64,000 nt of DNA from Histomonas meleagridis (Eukaryota; Parabasalia; Tritrichomonadida; Dientamoebidae): NCBI GenBank assembly GCA_020186115.1, contig WSYJ01000179.1, forward strand, positions 1 through 64,000, written 5' to 3'. A program made the translations under genes and the position numbers. The notes beneath the pieces are model-generated. The model saw nothing but the letters and a program-made list of their open reading frames with translations. It did not search any database and was not told the DNA's origin. This document shows, in pieces, positions 40,290 through 50,699 of the stretch (its first letter is position 1; every line of letters starts with the position of its first letter).

Positions 40290-40869
40290 TCAGTTAACTT
40301 TTTGTGAAGTTCAAATTCTTTGGGGAGTTTAGTCAAAAAGTCAAATGTAGCGGTTTCAATTGAAATATGATTTTGTCACAAGTTTCGATTCAAATTTATG
40401 TGATCCTCATAAATGAATTCAATGGCTTTCAAACAGCATATGTCACTTTTTCTCATGGGCTGTTGTGCTGTATTTATATTTCCAAATATAGTTATCATAT
40501 ATATTCAATTATTCCTTATGCGATTAACTAATTGTTTCATCATGCACGATTGACGATTAAATAATGAATTGGGCTTTTGTTGGTTTTGTGGTTTGAAAAA
40601 ACTTGTTGGTTTAAACATTAATGTTTAAATTCCTTGAAATAATTTCGAATGGACTTGTGTAAAGTTATAATAACATATTCGATTTTTTTCATCAAAGATG
40701 AAATTATCAGAAGAAAATTAATTTAAAAAAATCATATTAAATAGCTGAAGGCATTTATTAAATGATATCAGGTCGCTTTAAATCAGTATTTTATAAGTTT
40801 ACATACTTGAAAGTTATACATTTTCTAATATTAAATTATTGGAAACTGTTTCCTTTTTTTACAACGAAT

Positions 40870-41052
40870 TCAACAACAAATGATCAAAAAGACAATCAAA
40901 ATCAATGCAACTGCGGCATTTACACAAATTATGATATAAAAAATGCTTAATGGTTTGGATGTTGGATTGATTGGGAGGCATTCATCAACTGATATTCCGA
41001 TAGAAACCTTTAAATTTCCAAATTCTTTGCTTTGATATGTCGAAAATGTCAT
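40870..41052 (-). pseudogene. C-terminal membrane-anchor fragment of a surface protein
   Basis: A 60-codon frame with ISVDECLPINPTSKPLSIFY followed by a hydrophobic helix (IIICVNAAVALILIVFLIIC) and an immediate stop. It resembles the end of an anchored surface protein without its cytosolic tail. No upstream coding continuation was found, so it is a relic or chance. Confidence 0.3.
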
Positions 41053-41425
41053 AACTTATACGCACATTATTTATGTAAAGTTATATCAATTGATTATATT
41101 TCTTTTGAGAATATAAAGACTAAATATATTCAATATTTCACCACAACAACTCAAAACAATTGGAAAAAATTAAAAAAATCATCTATGTTGAATTATTTTT
41201 TAAAATATTCAAGCTTCTATGTAAGTCAATTATTATCAAAATTGGATATCTTAAGATGTATATTATATAAATTATATTTTAAATAATTATTATTTTAAAA
41301 ATTATCTCGTTATTGATATTGTTATTATTTTTTTATTAACTCTTATATATTACAAAAAACTTTTGCGAATTTCTCAATCGAATATAAAAGAAAAAAATAA
41401 TTTGAATAATTTTTTTGTTTTTACT
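41053..41425. other. AT-rich spacer, no gene seen
   Basis: A plus-strand open frame at 41032-41286 is low complexity (Ile/Lys/Phe/Tyr) without features. Confidence 0.45.
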
Positions 41426-42281
41426 ATGTTCTTGGTACAGATATTTCACACTTATAGTATCGATAATGTAACATTTATTATTTACAATTCTAATGGATTT
41501 GAAGAAGCAACTAAAAACAAAGATAATATAACGCACATTATCATCAGAGGCAATGTTAGTGTGATTCCATTAAATGCATTTGCTGGGTGGACTTTACTAT
41601 TATCCAATGAAATTGGGAATAATGTCATTATAATTAGTGTTAATTCTTTTGAGAGATGTAATTCATTATTGATTGTAGTGATTGCAAAAAATATAACAAC
41701 AATTGGAAATTACGCATTTTCTTATTGTTCTTCGTTAACAAATATAGAAATTCCATCTTCTGTTACTTCAATTGGAGATTATGCATTTCGATTTTGTTCT
41801 AATTTAACTTGCATCTATTATTATGGCGACCAAGAACCAGACTTTGGATCATATGTTTTCGAATACATTTAATCCATCTTTACAATTTGATTTAACATTG
41901 ATACATACGATTGTATTCATTAATTCATTTTCTATTACAAACACAGTTACTGAAACACTTTTTGTCACAAACACGAATACACTTTCTATGATTGGTCACG
42001 AGTATACACAAGTAGACACACAAATTTCTTATTATGATTCAGTGATCACTGAATATTACTCTAATTTCACTTTTTCTTATGATAACATCGAAATAAGTAA
42101 AATCGAACAAAATGAAGATAACACTGTAGCAATAGCTGTTGGAATATGTGTTCCTGTCGCAGTGATATTAATTGCAGTTTTAATAGTATTTTTAGTAATT
42201 CGTAAAAGAAGTAACAAACAAGTCAGTAGAGAAAGAAGTTATGTTGAAGAAATAGAGAGGCAAAAAGTGATACATTTTTGA
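41426..42281 (+). pseudogene. BspA-like LRR surface protein with one frameshift
   Basis: From the ATG at 41426 the frame gives a signal peptide (MFLVQIFHTYSIDN) and four LRR_5 repeats (IGNYAFSYCSSLTNIEIPSS), and stops at 41872. In the overlapping +1 frame the same gene resumes near 41868 with the Thr/Ile juxtamembrane segment (NTVTETLFVTNTNTLS), YYDSVITEYYSNFTFSYDN, a membrane helix (VAIAVGICVPVAVILIAVLI) and a basic tail. One indel in TACATTTAATCC would join both parts into a ~285-residue anchored protein, short for the family and without the hexapeptide stalk. It is either a recent pseudogene or a sequencing error. Confidence 0.7.
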
Positions 42282-42291
42282 ATAGTTTACA
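42278..42291 (-). promoter_or_regulatory. Recurrent motif TGTAAACTATTCAA (reverse copy)
   Basis: Exact reverse complement of the motif at 26241 and 52386. It overlaps the stop codon of the BspA-like relic. The following spacer to 42641 contains no gene. Confidence 0.35.
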
Positions 42292-42641
42292 CTCTTTTTT
42301 GATAACCGACTGCACCGATACAGGGGAAAAGTGACATTCAGGCGGTTGGGACACTTTTGAGTTCAATTTGAAAAAATTTGTTTAAATATAATTCAAAATA
42401 ATTCGAATGCATTCAAAATTCAGAGAAAAAAATTTATGCTTTGAATTTGTTAGTTATGATATGACCATTTAAGCAATCAAAAAAGGTGACGTGAAATTCC
42501 ATATTCGAGAAATAAGCTAATCCATATAACTATGAATTTGTTGGTGAAAATATATAAAATCGTTCATGCAAACATAGCCAATCATCGTTTTGGGAAAACC
42601 AAAATTATCCAAATAATAAAATTTTATTTATCAACAATATT

Positions 42642-45600
42642 TCACACATCGGAATTTAACACTTCGAACATTTTCTCGAAGTATTCGTGCGGCCTCATTT
42701 CGTTTTCCTTCCTCACGACTCTATCCGCGATTATTGCTGTTGATCGCACCAAATATCCAAGTTCCTTTGGCCCGACGATTGAATCCGGCGGTAATGGGAA
42801 GAAGTTCAACTCTTGGTTCTTTCTTTTAGCCATAACCCGATATAACATATTCGGGTAAGGAAATATGATTATATGCGCATCATTAAATTGTGATGAAATC
42901 ACAGATGTATCATAACCCGAACAATCCTCACACCATACAATATGCACATGATCATTTCCTATATGTCTTTTCTTTTCGATCTTTTGTTCATCTGTTGGAT
43001 CATCAGGTAAAAGTGTTGACACATGAAACATCACCTCCATTTGACGGTTAGAATAATAAACGGATTTTCCGTTATATGACAGTTTTCCGTTGTAACGTAA
43101 ATGTGTCGTCAAGTCGATGAAGCAGCCGATAGAAAACAAAAAGTCCTGAAACCGCTGGGAGCACGTTAACTCCGTATTTGACAAAATTGTTTTTTGATCA
43201 TATTGATTTTGACCTACATAAAGAACTCCTATTTTAACTTGTTCATATCTTGGCGCGTTCAGGATCGAACTAATTTTTATCTTGAAGAGGGGTGTCTTCT
43301 TCAAGCAAAATATATCATCACCACAAAATGTCGAGAAAAATGAACGCGAAGCTTCATTTGAACAAGTTTTAGAAACAAAATTAATTTCGTCATTTACAAT
43401 GTCATTGCTATCATTGTTAGGAATTAAATCTTTAAATAATTGATCAGAATTAACTATCGGAATATCATTTGTTTGTAATGAATTTATTTCATCGTTTTCA
43501 TGTATTTGAAATATGTCAATTAATGACTTCAAAAGTTTTTCGTTTTCTTCTTTTTGGAATTCATTTATTTCATTGTTAACGTCAGTGATTGGTAATGTTT
43601 TAATGTTTTTATCATTTGTAATGTATTCATTTTCATTAGTTTCGAATTGTTCGACTTTAAATTTCATTGTATTATTTAATGAATTCGTAATAAATTCAAA
43701 TGAATTTTCTTTATTAAATTTCGTTAATATTAAAATTTTGTTTTTGGTAACAAAATGTAAATCGAATTCGTCCGGATTAATTACATTTGGTAAATAGCGT
43801 TTATATATATCAAATGGAATTGCGTCGAAAAATATTTTCATTTCGTTCTCATTTTTCTTATTTTTAAGAATATCGAAAAACATTTTTATGATTTTATCAT
43901 TAGTATTAACTATTAAATCGAAAATTGATCTTAAAAAAAACTGATCATTTATATTCGGTAAAACATTTCGAACGAAATCTTCATAAAAGTTTGGAAATTT
44001 CTTTTGTATTAAAACTTGTAAATCAGACAAAAACAAAATCATTCTTGAAACGTTAATTAAATTTTCATTAATTTTTACATTTGTTATTGAATTTTGTATC
44101 CATTCTGTTAATTTGTTTTTATTATTAAATAATTCGATAATGAAAATTGGGACCAAATTTGTAAATGAATAAGTTTCTTCATTTGGTATCTTTTGTATTG
44201 CTAATTGTAATGTCTTTTGGAATAAACTTCGATTAATTGGGTCGACTAATAAAAGTGATTTATTTAATATATTATAATCAATTTGAGATGAATCCCATTG
44301 TGATACGATTTCATTCAGTTGTGAAGGTATTAAGAAATTACATTCATAATTATATAATGTATATGAAGTAACGTTAAAATTCGAAATTAAATTTTTCGGT
44401 ATTTTCGATATGTTTAATGTTAATATTATGTTCAAAATTGATATTAATATATACGAATTTGGTGGGAATTTAAGTGTTGTTTGATATGCTAAATTAATAA
44501 TATAATTATTAGAAGAAGAACTTAAAAATTTTATAATTAATTCGATCCATAAAATCGAGTTTTCATTATCATTTATATAAAAGCCTAAGTTTTCTAATGA
44601 ATAATTTATTGAATAAAGAATTTGATTATTAATCTTTGTAACAAGAAAATATTTTAACATTGGAATAATAAATCGTTCCCAAATAACAAATTTGTTTTTG
44701 ATGATATTTAATGGTAATATTCGTTGAATAAAACTTAATGAACAAATAAAATGTCCATAAATTTCAAGTTGGAAATCTTGAGGAAATGAATTCATTAATA
44801 TACAAGAAAAATTAATGGAAAATTCGAAATCCCAATTTTTGTTATGTAATTCAAGTAAATATATCGAATTCGAATCAATTAATTGTTGTACTTTAATTTT
44901 ACTTTCATTAAAATATTCAGTTGGTAATACACTTAATAAAGATTTCGGATCATTAAATATTTTTAAATATGTTTCAATTTCTTTATAATCTTCTTTTAAT
45001 CTTTGTTTCTTAATTTTTAAAGAATTAAAATATTCTTTTACTTGATTAATCTCAAAGTTAAACAACAAAGGTGATAATGTTGTCGACATAATTGAGATGA
45101 AGATAATTGATATTGATTTCCAATCTTTATCGAAAATTTCAGTTTGTAATAATAATTTATAACATCGATTATCAACGATTTTTGCATCAAAACAAAATGT
45201 TAAATAAAGAATAAATGCTAACGCCGGAAAATATTGTGAAATCTCTTTATATATCGAGCGTAATATTTCATGATAATATTCTTCAAGATTTAATTCTTGT
45301 ATTGGACCACACCAAATGTTTCGTAATATTGTCGTAAATTGGAAAATCGAATCTTGATTTCGATTATTTTTGTCAAGTAATTTAAACGTAACATATTTAG
45401 CAAATAATTGCATAAAGCTGATGATGATTTCAGGTGCAAGCGCCGAAAAAATCGTAAATAATGAAAATGGTTCATAGTTCCGAAAGTTGGTGTTAGCTAA
45501 AGGAAACCATAGCGATGTAAACCATTCAAGTAGAGAATCGTTACTGAATTCAGTGTAATGTAAAAGTAAATAAATCAATGAAATTGATTCATTCGGTGAA

Positions 45601-46310
45601 TCTTTTCGTAATAAACATGCTGACCGTGCTGAATGATTCTTAAATAAATGTATGACATCATCAAAAACAGATTTAGGACATTGACCATCTAAACAATTTT
45701 TGGGAATAACTTTCCCATCTAACGATATAACTGGATATGGAATAAAAAGGGAAAGAATCACAGAACTAATAACTTCCCACCATAATGATATGATTTGTGG
45801 CTTCCGTTTTAAAATATAATTACAAAGAAACCGAAATCGATCAGATAAAATTCGTGACTCTTTTAAGACATCAATATTACACGATGATGAAAGAAATAAA
45901 CGTTGAATAGCTTCATGCCATAAATGAACATTTGAAGAGTCAAGTAAAAATGTCACAATTTTAACAGATTTTTTCCATATAATATTGTAAAAATCACTGT
46001 CGCTAATGAGTAGTGGTGTATGTAACATGGCATCCCTGATTTGTCTTGGCATTCTGGAAAAATCAACTGATAATCGAATTTTATCAAAAATTTTATTTGA
46101 ACTGACAAGCATCTTTAAAACAGAGAAAGAGGTAACTATTGTGTTTGATAATGAGTGTGATATGGGTTGATTTGTTATTCTTTTTTCATTTATCATAGTA
46201 TTAAGAAGTTCGATAAAAACTGGAAATTGGTTGCTTATTTTACTGGCTTCTTCTGCTTGGATGTATTTTTTTATCTTAGAACATTGCTGATTTAATTTCT
46301 TCTTAGACAT
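42642..46310 (-). CDS. Large Rap/Ran-GAP domain protein (tuberin/RalGAP-like)
   Basis: 1222 residues. The C-terminal ~200 form a RapGAP domain: KIGVLYVGQNQYDQKTILSN, then SQRFQDFLFSIG, then HIGNDHVHIVW. The asparagine near residue 1118 is where the catalytic Asn thumb is expected, and it is followed by FNDAHIIIFP. This makes it an activator of GTP hydrolysis on a Rap/Rheb/Ral-type small GTPase. The first ~1000 residues are helical and poorly conserved, rich in Asn, Ile and Leu, consistent with the HEAT-like N-terminal halves of tuberin and RalGAP-alpha; which of the two it represents cannot be told. Start ATG at 46310, stop TGA with AATAAA ~18 bases on. Confidence 0.88.
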   Translation of the reverse strand: MSKKKLNQQCSKIKKYIQAEEASKISNQFPVFIELLNTMINEKRITNQPISHSLSNTIVTSFSVLKMLVSSNKIFDKIRLSVDFSRMPRQIRDAMLHTPLLISDSDFYNIIWKKSVKIVTFLLDSSNVHLWHEAIQRLFLSSSCNIDVLKESRILSDRFRFLCNYILKRKPQIISLWWEVISSVILSLFIPYPVISLDGKVIPKNCLDGQCPKSVFDDVIHLFKNHSARSACLLRKDSPNESISLIYLLLHYTEFSNDSLLEWFTSLWFPLANTNFRNYEPFSLFTIFSALAPEIIISFMQLFAKYVTFKLLDKNNRNQDSIFQFTTILRNIWCGPIQELNLEEYYHEILRSIYKEISQYFPALAFILYLTFCFDAKIVDNRCYKLLLQTEIFDKDWKSISIIFISIMSTTLSPLLFNFEINQVKEYFNSLKIKKQRLKEDYKEIETYLKIFNDPKSLLSVLPTEYFNESKIKVQQLIDSNSIYLLELHNKNWDFEFSINFSCILMNSFPQDFQLEIYGHFICSLSFIQRILPLNIIKNKFVIWERFIIPMLKYFLVTKINNQILYSINYSLENLGFYINDNENSILWIELIIKFLSSSSNNYIINLAYQTTLKFPPNSYILISILNIILTLNISKIPKNLISNFNVTSYTLYNYECNFLIPSQLNEIVSQWDSSQIDYNILNKSLLLVDPINRSLFQKTLQLAIQKIPNEETYSFTNLVPIFIIELFNNKNKLTEWIQNSITNVKINENLINVSRMILFLSDLQVLIQKKFPNFYEDFVRNVLPNINDQFFLRSIFDLIVNTNDKIIKMFFDILKNKKNENEMKIFFDAIPFDIYKRYLPNVINPDEFDLHFVTKNKILILTKFNKENSFEFITNSLNNTMKFKVEQFETNENEYITNDKNIKTLPITDVNNEINEFQKEENEKLLKSLIDIFQIHENDEINSLQTNDIPIVNSDQLFKDLIPNNDSNDIVNDEINFVSKTCSNEASRSFFSTFCGDDIFCLKKTPLFKIKISSILNAPRYEQVKIGVLYVGQNQYDQKTILSNTELTCSQRFQDFLFSIGCFIDLTTHLRYNGKLSYNGKSVYYSNRQMEVMFHVSTLLPDDPTDEQKIEKKRHIGNDHVHIVWCEDCSGYDTSVISSQFNDAHIIIFPYPNMLYRVMAKRKNQELNFFPLPPDSIVGPKELGYLVRSTAIIADRVVRKENEMRPHEYFEKMFEVLNSDV

Positions 46311-46649
46311 CTAAATTTCTAGCTGGAAAACGTTTAAATAAAATCTTGATTAAGATTCATCGAAAATAAGAATTAAAAATGTAAGTAGTTGTGATAAATA
46401 TGATATAATTCGTAGAATATAAGAGCAAGTAATGAATTTTTTTTTTTTATATATCAAATATAATCATATAATATGATCATTCTCAATAACCAGAAATATT
46501 AATAATTCTGATTGGCTTAATGGAGATACCTAATCCTTTTGATAGCTGCGTTTATGATCAAAAAATATTTATAAAGAATTCATTATTTCTCAAAAAAATT
46601 TTAATTATAGTTGATATATTATTATTTTTTTCTAATTTTAAAATCGAAA
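46311..46649. other. AT-rich spacer upstream of tRNA, no gene seen
   Basis: It contains T runs near 46441 and 46625. No coding signal. Confidence 0.5.
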
Positions 46650-46721
46650 GTCTCCGTAGTCTAATGGTTAGAATAGGAGTTTAACACGCTCTTGACGGCA
46701 GTTCGATCCTGCCCGGAGACA
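46650..46721 (+). tRNA. tRNA-Val (anticodon AAC)
   Basis: A 72-base cloverleaf: acceptor GTCTCCG/CGGAGAC fully paired; D arm GTCTAATGGTTAGAAT; anticodon stem GGAGT/GCTCT with loop TTAACAC, giving AAC at positions 34-36 and so decoding GTT (valine); T arm GGCAG/CTGCC with loop TTCGATC; discriminator A. Internal A and B box sequences (TAGTCTAATGG, GTTCGATCC) fit Pol III promoters. There is no intron and no encoded CCA. Confidence 0.95.
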
Positions 46722-46722
46722 A

Positions 46723-46729
46723 TTTTTTT
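46723..46729 (+). terminator. Pol III terminator (T7)
   Basis: Run of seven T directly after the tRNA. Confidence 0.8.
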
Positions 46730-47127
46730 CTTTTATTTAAGATGAGTTTAAACGGTCTCATAAAAAGGTTCTTGGTTTACTAATTCATTTACGATACTTA
46801 CTCCAAAATGTACCTATGTTTTTTCTAAATATTTATGCAACACATAGTTTCTTTTTTAACTTTTATACAATTTTTATGTTGCAAGATATTAATCAAGAAA
46901 AATAATGGCGTTCTTATTGGAATTATTTGAGATTCAGCTGCTCTTATTTTGATCATTGTAGTGCTAAATGGCTAAAAAGTTTTTTATAAGATGGATCTGG
47001 AATAAAAATTTCAATATCAATTCAAATCAAAACACAAACCCAATAAACTTTAAGGGGAAAAAAAGTAAAAATTAGATTTAAAAATATATCACCGTAAAAT
47101 ATTTTTATTCCATTAAAATCTTTAAAT
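46730..47127. other. Spacer, no gene seen
   Basis: AT-rich, between the tRNA and the 3' end of the glycoside hydrolase gene. Confidence 0.5.
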
Positions 47128-47196
47128 TTATATATTTGGTTGAACAAAATGTTCTTCAAAATTACCAGCAAATGGATCCTCATTAATATTTTCCAT
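47128..47196 (-). pseudogene. Out-of-frame cytosolic tail of the glycoside hydrolase gene
   Basis: Directly at the stop of the upstream gene a shifted frame reads MENINEDPFAGNFEEHFVQP and ends in TAA. A similar end (IEEDPFAQDFQEEKF) closes the BspA-like relic at 22.8 kb. This suggests the tail once belonged to the gene and was cut off by a small indel. Confidence 0.5.
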
Positions 47197-50100
47197 TATA
47201 GTTTTATATCGGAAGTAATTACATCAGTTTCTTGATTTTGACTTTCTTCAAAAGTTTCATTTTGTTTTTTATTTCGAATACGAATGAATAATACAATTAA
47301 AAGTACGATAATAATAATAACAACAACAACTACGCATATAACTATAATTAATGTTGTGTTTGAATCATTTGTTGGTTCATTGTTTTGTATGAAATTGGAA
47401 TAATAGCTATAATACGTCGTATATGCAATCATTGTATATTCATAAAAGATAAATATTGTTGGAACATATGAATATGTGGAATTAATATACGTAAATGCTA
47501 ATGTATTTGTAATAGTAATTTGATATGTTTCTGTTTGTGTTACAGAAAATGAATATGTTAATGTATATGTGTTAGATAAAGTTGTATAAATTGGTGATGT
47601 TTCTGTTTGCTTAGTAACATAATTTGATTTAGTAAATGTATTTGATTGTGAATAAGTATCTGATTGTGCATAAGTATCTGATTGTGAATATGTATTCGTG
47701 GATGGAAATGTGCGTTCAATAAGAAATGATATCGATGGATTATTCTCATCTGATTTAAATGTATATGAACCTTTTGTTCCTAAAACTTGAAGTGTTTGAT
47801 TCTTTTCGCCCCATTGATTTATTGTCCATATCTTTGGTTTAATTTCATCCTCAATTAATAATGTTCCTGTAAATTCAATATATTGTGCTTGAACTGGCGA
47901 ATTACCCCAAAATCCTCCTTCATCAGTTCTTCCTGTTGATGTTCGATCAGAATTCCATTTTTGTTCCGAGTTTTTAATCTTTCCTGCAATAACTAATAAT
48001 ATCTTTGTTGATTCTGTTAAGTTCTTATCGTCTAATGTTACAATTCCAACTGATCCAGTTTCTTTCATTTCTTCATTTAATTTAATATTCAATTTTATTA
48101 TTTCTAAATCAGAAATTATTGACATTTCGTTATTTCCTATTGACCCTGTTAATGTTTTATATTTCGATGTATTAACTTTAAATAAAGGTTTTTCATTAGG
48201 AAAACATCTTTCATTTTTCCAAATAAATTCTTCTGTTATAAAACATCCTTCATTCGATATATTAATTTCACCTCCATTAAAATTATATTCGATTTTACCT
48301 GAATTAGTATCACCAATTTCTAATTCAATTTTAGCTGGATAACCAACTTCAATTGGTGAATTTTCTATAATAACATCAAAAATATCTTCAGTTTTTCCAT
48401 TAATGTTTTCAACTTCATTTTTAGGGATTTTAATATTAAGTGTTTCTTTCGAAATTGAAACATAACCTTTACGAAATGCTAATGTAAAGAATGGCGCAAT
48501 AGAAAAGTCAAGTGGATTACTTGTCATTTCGAAGAAATGTCGAATAAATCCTTTCGTTGTTTCACTAAAACCATTTTGATCATATACATATTGATATACT
48601 GCATCACAATCATAAAATGCTGTTAATGGACCTAATATGAAATATTTTTCATGTAAATATTCACTCGGAAATGGATAATTATATTCGGAGATTGTATAAG
48701 GTTTATTTGCACCTTTATATTGTAATATTTCACTCATTGTTCCATATGTTTCTGAATTTAACATAGGCGTATTATCAAGCCAATAATTACTCATGTTATA
48801 ATATTGACCTTCATCAAAATATGGTCCATCCCAATAACGATGAATATCAATGATATCTGAATTTTCATATTCTCGTGTATAGGATAAAAATGTACCATAA
48901 GTACATTGTGAATCAACTATTAATATTTCATTAAATCCTAAAACATTCTTGATATAATTCGTGATGTTTCGTTGCGTATTTTCTTCTGTATCTCGAATAA
49001 AGATTCGATAATCTGATTGTGATGGTTTTACCCAATTTTTTCGTGGAATTCCAATCGATTCAAATGAATCATTATCAAATTGAATTTTATTTGCTTCTGT
49101 TCCCTTATATATTTTGATATTTCGAAATGTATAAGTTCCAATAAAAGGATAACAAATTATTTTGAAATAAATATTATTCGGTGTTTCAACATTTGATATC
49201 GTCGAAATTGGTACATTATATTTTTGTATATCTTTTGTTAATTTAATTTCAATATTACCATAATTGAATAATGTATATGGTTCTCCTTGTTGTTGGAAAT
49301 TAAAAGAAACTATCATTTCTTCTGATTCATTTTCTGGATTTCCTGATGCTTCTAATTCGATCGTATATTCAGTAAGTGGTTCAATAAAATCATTGATATA
49401 CATAAATTGAATTTGATTATCCCATTCATATTCGGGTATTTCTTTGACTTCAATAGTATGTGTATCTGTTGCTGAATTATATGTACTTATTGTATTATCA
49501 TCTCTTTGATATTGATGTGTACAATTTTGAATAAGATTAATACTTCGATCAATATATAAACTATTCCATGTTTCATTAAGTAATAAAAATGATTCATTAT
49601 AACGAGTACGAAGCCATCGGTGCCATTGTGAAAGAAGTTCCGTTTCAAATACCGTATCTGATAATGCATCAATATAATCATCTTCAATCAGATCAAACAT
49701 CGAATTTTCATTACTAAGTTCAATGTTTAATATCATCGGATCTTCACCAATATAATATCCCGTATAATTATTATATGATTTAAGAAGATCACGTGCATAA
49801 TCAAGTTGATATTGAATAAGTGAAGGATAAAATCGATCAAGTGGTTTACCATGTGAAAATATATCTAAAAGTGATTTTAATTCAGGTTCTGGATAATCTC
49901 GACTAACATGAAGATTAATATTAGCATATATCCCATTCTCACAAAGACAATAAAGAAAATAATGAAGTTTGTCTAATTGTGTTTCACTTAGTTTAGATTC
50001 TTCATTTGATTCCCATATATCACTATTATCCATATGATGAAAACGAACAAGATTAATCCCAAGTTGCGCCATGCGTTTGGCAATTAATGGTGATTTTGAC

Positions 50101-50345
50101 TTGTCTGGAAACGCTGATTCATATCCAATATTTACACCAAAAAATCGAATCCTTTCACCGTTGGGCTTCGTAAAATGTCCATTTTGAATTGTAATTTTTT
50201 GATCTGCTTTTTCATTAAGATAAGAAAGATCAATTGATGAGTTATTTGAAAAATTGATAAACTCATTTACAAATGGAAACCATAAATTCCCTTCATCGTC
50301 TGATTCGAGAGAATATGCATTTAAAATGAAGAATTGGAGAAACAT
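47196..50345 (-). CDS. Membrane-anchored glycoside hydrolase (clan GH-A, GH5-like)
   Basis: From the ATG at 50345 the 1049-residue protein has a signal peptide (MFLQFFILNAYS) and a TIM-barrel hydrolase. LGINLVRFHHMDNSDIWES lies early; the candidate acid/base Glu is near 212 in LNIELSNENSMF; the candidate nucleophile is near 553 in KPYTISEYNYPFPSE. A beta-rich, carbohydrate-binding-like stretch (~290-430) is inserted between them. A C-terminal beta domain follows, then Ser-Asp-Thr-Tyr repeats (~878-928), a Thr/Tyr-rich segment ending YYSYYSNF, a membrane helix (~993-1018) and a short tail. It should sit on the cell surface, cutting host or bacterial beta-glycans; substrate unknown. The stalk and anchor match the BspA-like proteins. 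ATG chosen because the upstream open part lacks one and a signal peptide follows. Confidence 0.82.
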   Translation of the reverse strand: MFLQFFILNAYSLESDDEGNLWFPFVNEFINFSNNSSIDLSYLNEKADQKITIQNGHFTKPNGERIRFFGVNIGYESAFPDKSKSPLIAKRMAQLGINLVRFHHMDNSDIWESNEESKLSETQLDKLHYFLYCLCENGIYANINLHVSRDYPEPELKSLLDIFSHGKPLDRFYPSLIQYQLDYARDLLKSYNNYTGYYIGEDPMILNIELSNENSMFDLIEDDYIDALSDTVFETELLSQWHRWLRTRYNESFLLLNETWNSLYIDRSINLIQNCTHQYQRDDNTISTYNSATDTHTIEVKEIPEYEWDNQIQFMYINDFIEPLTEYTIELEASGNPENESEEMIVSFNFQQQGEPYTLFNYGNIEIKLTKDIQKYNVPISTISNVETPNNIYFKIICYPFIGTYTFRNIKIYKGTEANKIQFDNDSFESIGIPRKNWVKPSQSDYRIFIRDTEENTQRNITNYIKNVLGFNEILIVDSQCTYGTFLSYTREYENSDIIDIHRYWDGPYFDEGQYYNMSNYWLDNTPMLNSETYGTMSEILQYKGANKPYTISEYNYPFPSEYLHEKYFILGPLTAFYDCDAVYQYVYDQNGFSETTKGFIRHFFEMTSNPLDFSIAPFFTLAFRKGYVSISKETLNIKIPKNEVENINGKTEDIFDVIIENSPIEVGYPAKIELEIGDTNSGKIEYNFNGGEINISNEGCFITEEFIWKNERCFPNEKPLFKVNTSKYKTLTGSIGNNEMSIISDLEIIKLNIKLNEEMKETGSVGIVTLDDKNLTESTKILLVIAGKIKNSEQKWNSDRTSTGRTDEGGFWGNSPVQAQYIEFTGTLLIEDEIKPKIWTINQWGEKNQTLQVLGTKGSYTFKSDENNPSISFLIERTFPSTNTYSQSDTYAQSDTYSQSNTFTKSNYVTKQTETSPIYTTLSNTYTLTYSFSVTQTETYQITITNTLAFTYINSTYSYVPTIFIFYEYTMIAYTTYYSYYSNFIQNNEPTNDSNTTLIIVICVVVVVIIIIVLLIVLFIRIRNKKQNETFEESQNQETDVITSDIKL

Positions 50346-50349
50346 ACGA

Positions 50350-50535
50350 TCACAAAAATTCTGGTCGATCTGGGTCGTACTGAATAATTGAATTGTCACC
50401 TAACAACTTTTTAAGGTAAGTTAAAATTTTTTGTATGGGATCCAATTGAATGATGTTTATTTTAGGAACGTTATGGAATTTAAAAAACTTCTGCAGAAGC
50501 TTCCTTTCAATTATTTCGCATATTAAAGAGGACAT
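50350..50535 (-). CDS. Possible small protein of 61 residues, family unknown
   Basis: ATG at 50535 opens MSSLICEIIERKLLQKFFKF and ends IIQYDPDRPEFL just five bases before the start of the glycoside hydrolase gene. Composition is that of a real helical protein rather than AT-rich noise, and the same DNA is also open in the frame of the hydrolase. It may be a truncated 5' end of another gene or chance. Confidence 0.3.
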   Translation of the reverse strand: MSSLICEIIERKLLQKFFKFHNVPKINIIQLDPIQKILTYLKKLLGDNSIIQYDPDRPEFL

Positions 50536-50699
50536 TCATGAGCACTACCATTCCTCGATCGTTTTTTTATTTTTACGATAGGAGACTTTGAAAAAAAAAT
50601 TTCATCGAAACCCACAAAAAGTGACATTATAACGATCACCCATCTTCAAAAAGTTGCGCAAAAAACCGATTTTATCAACTTGCAATTTTCGACCGTTTA

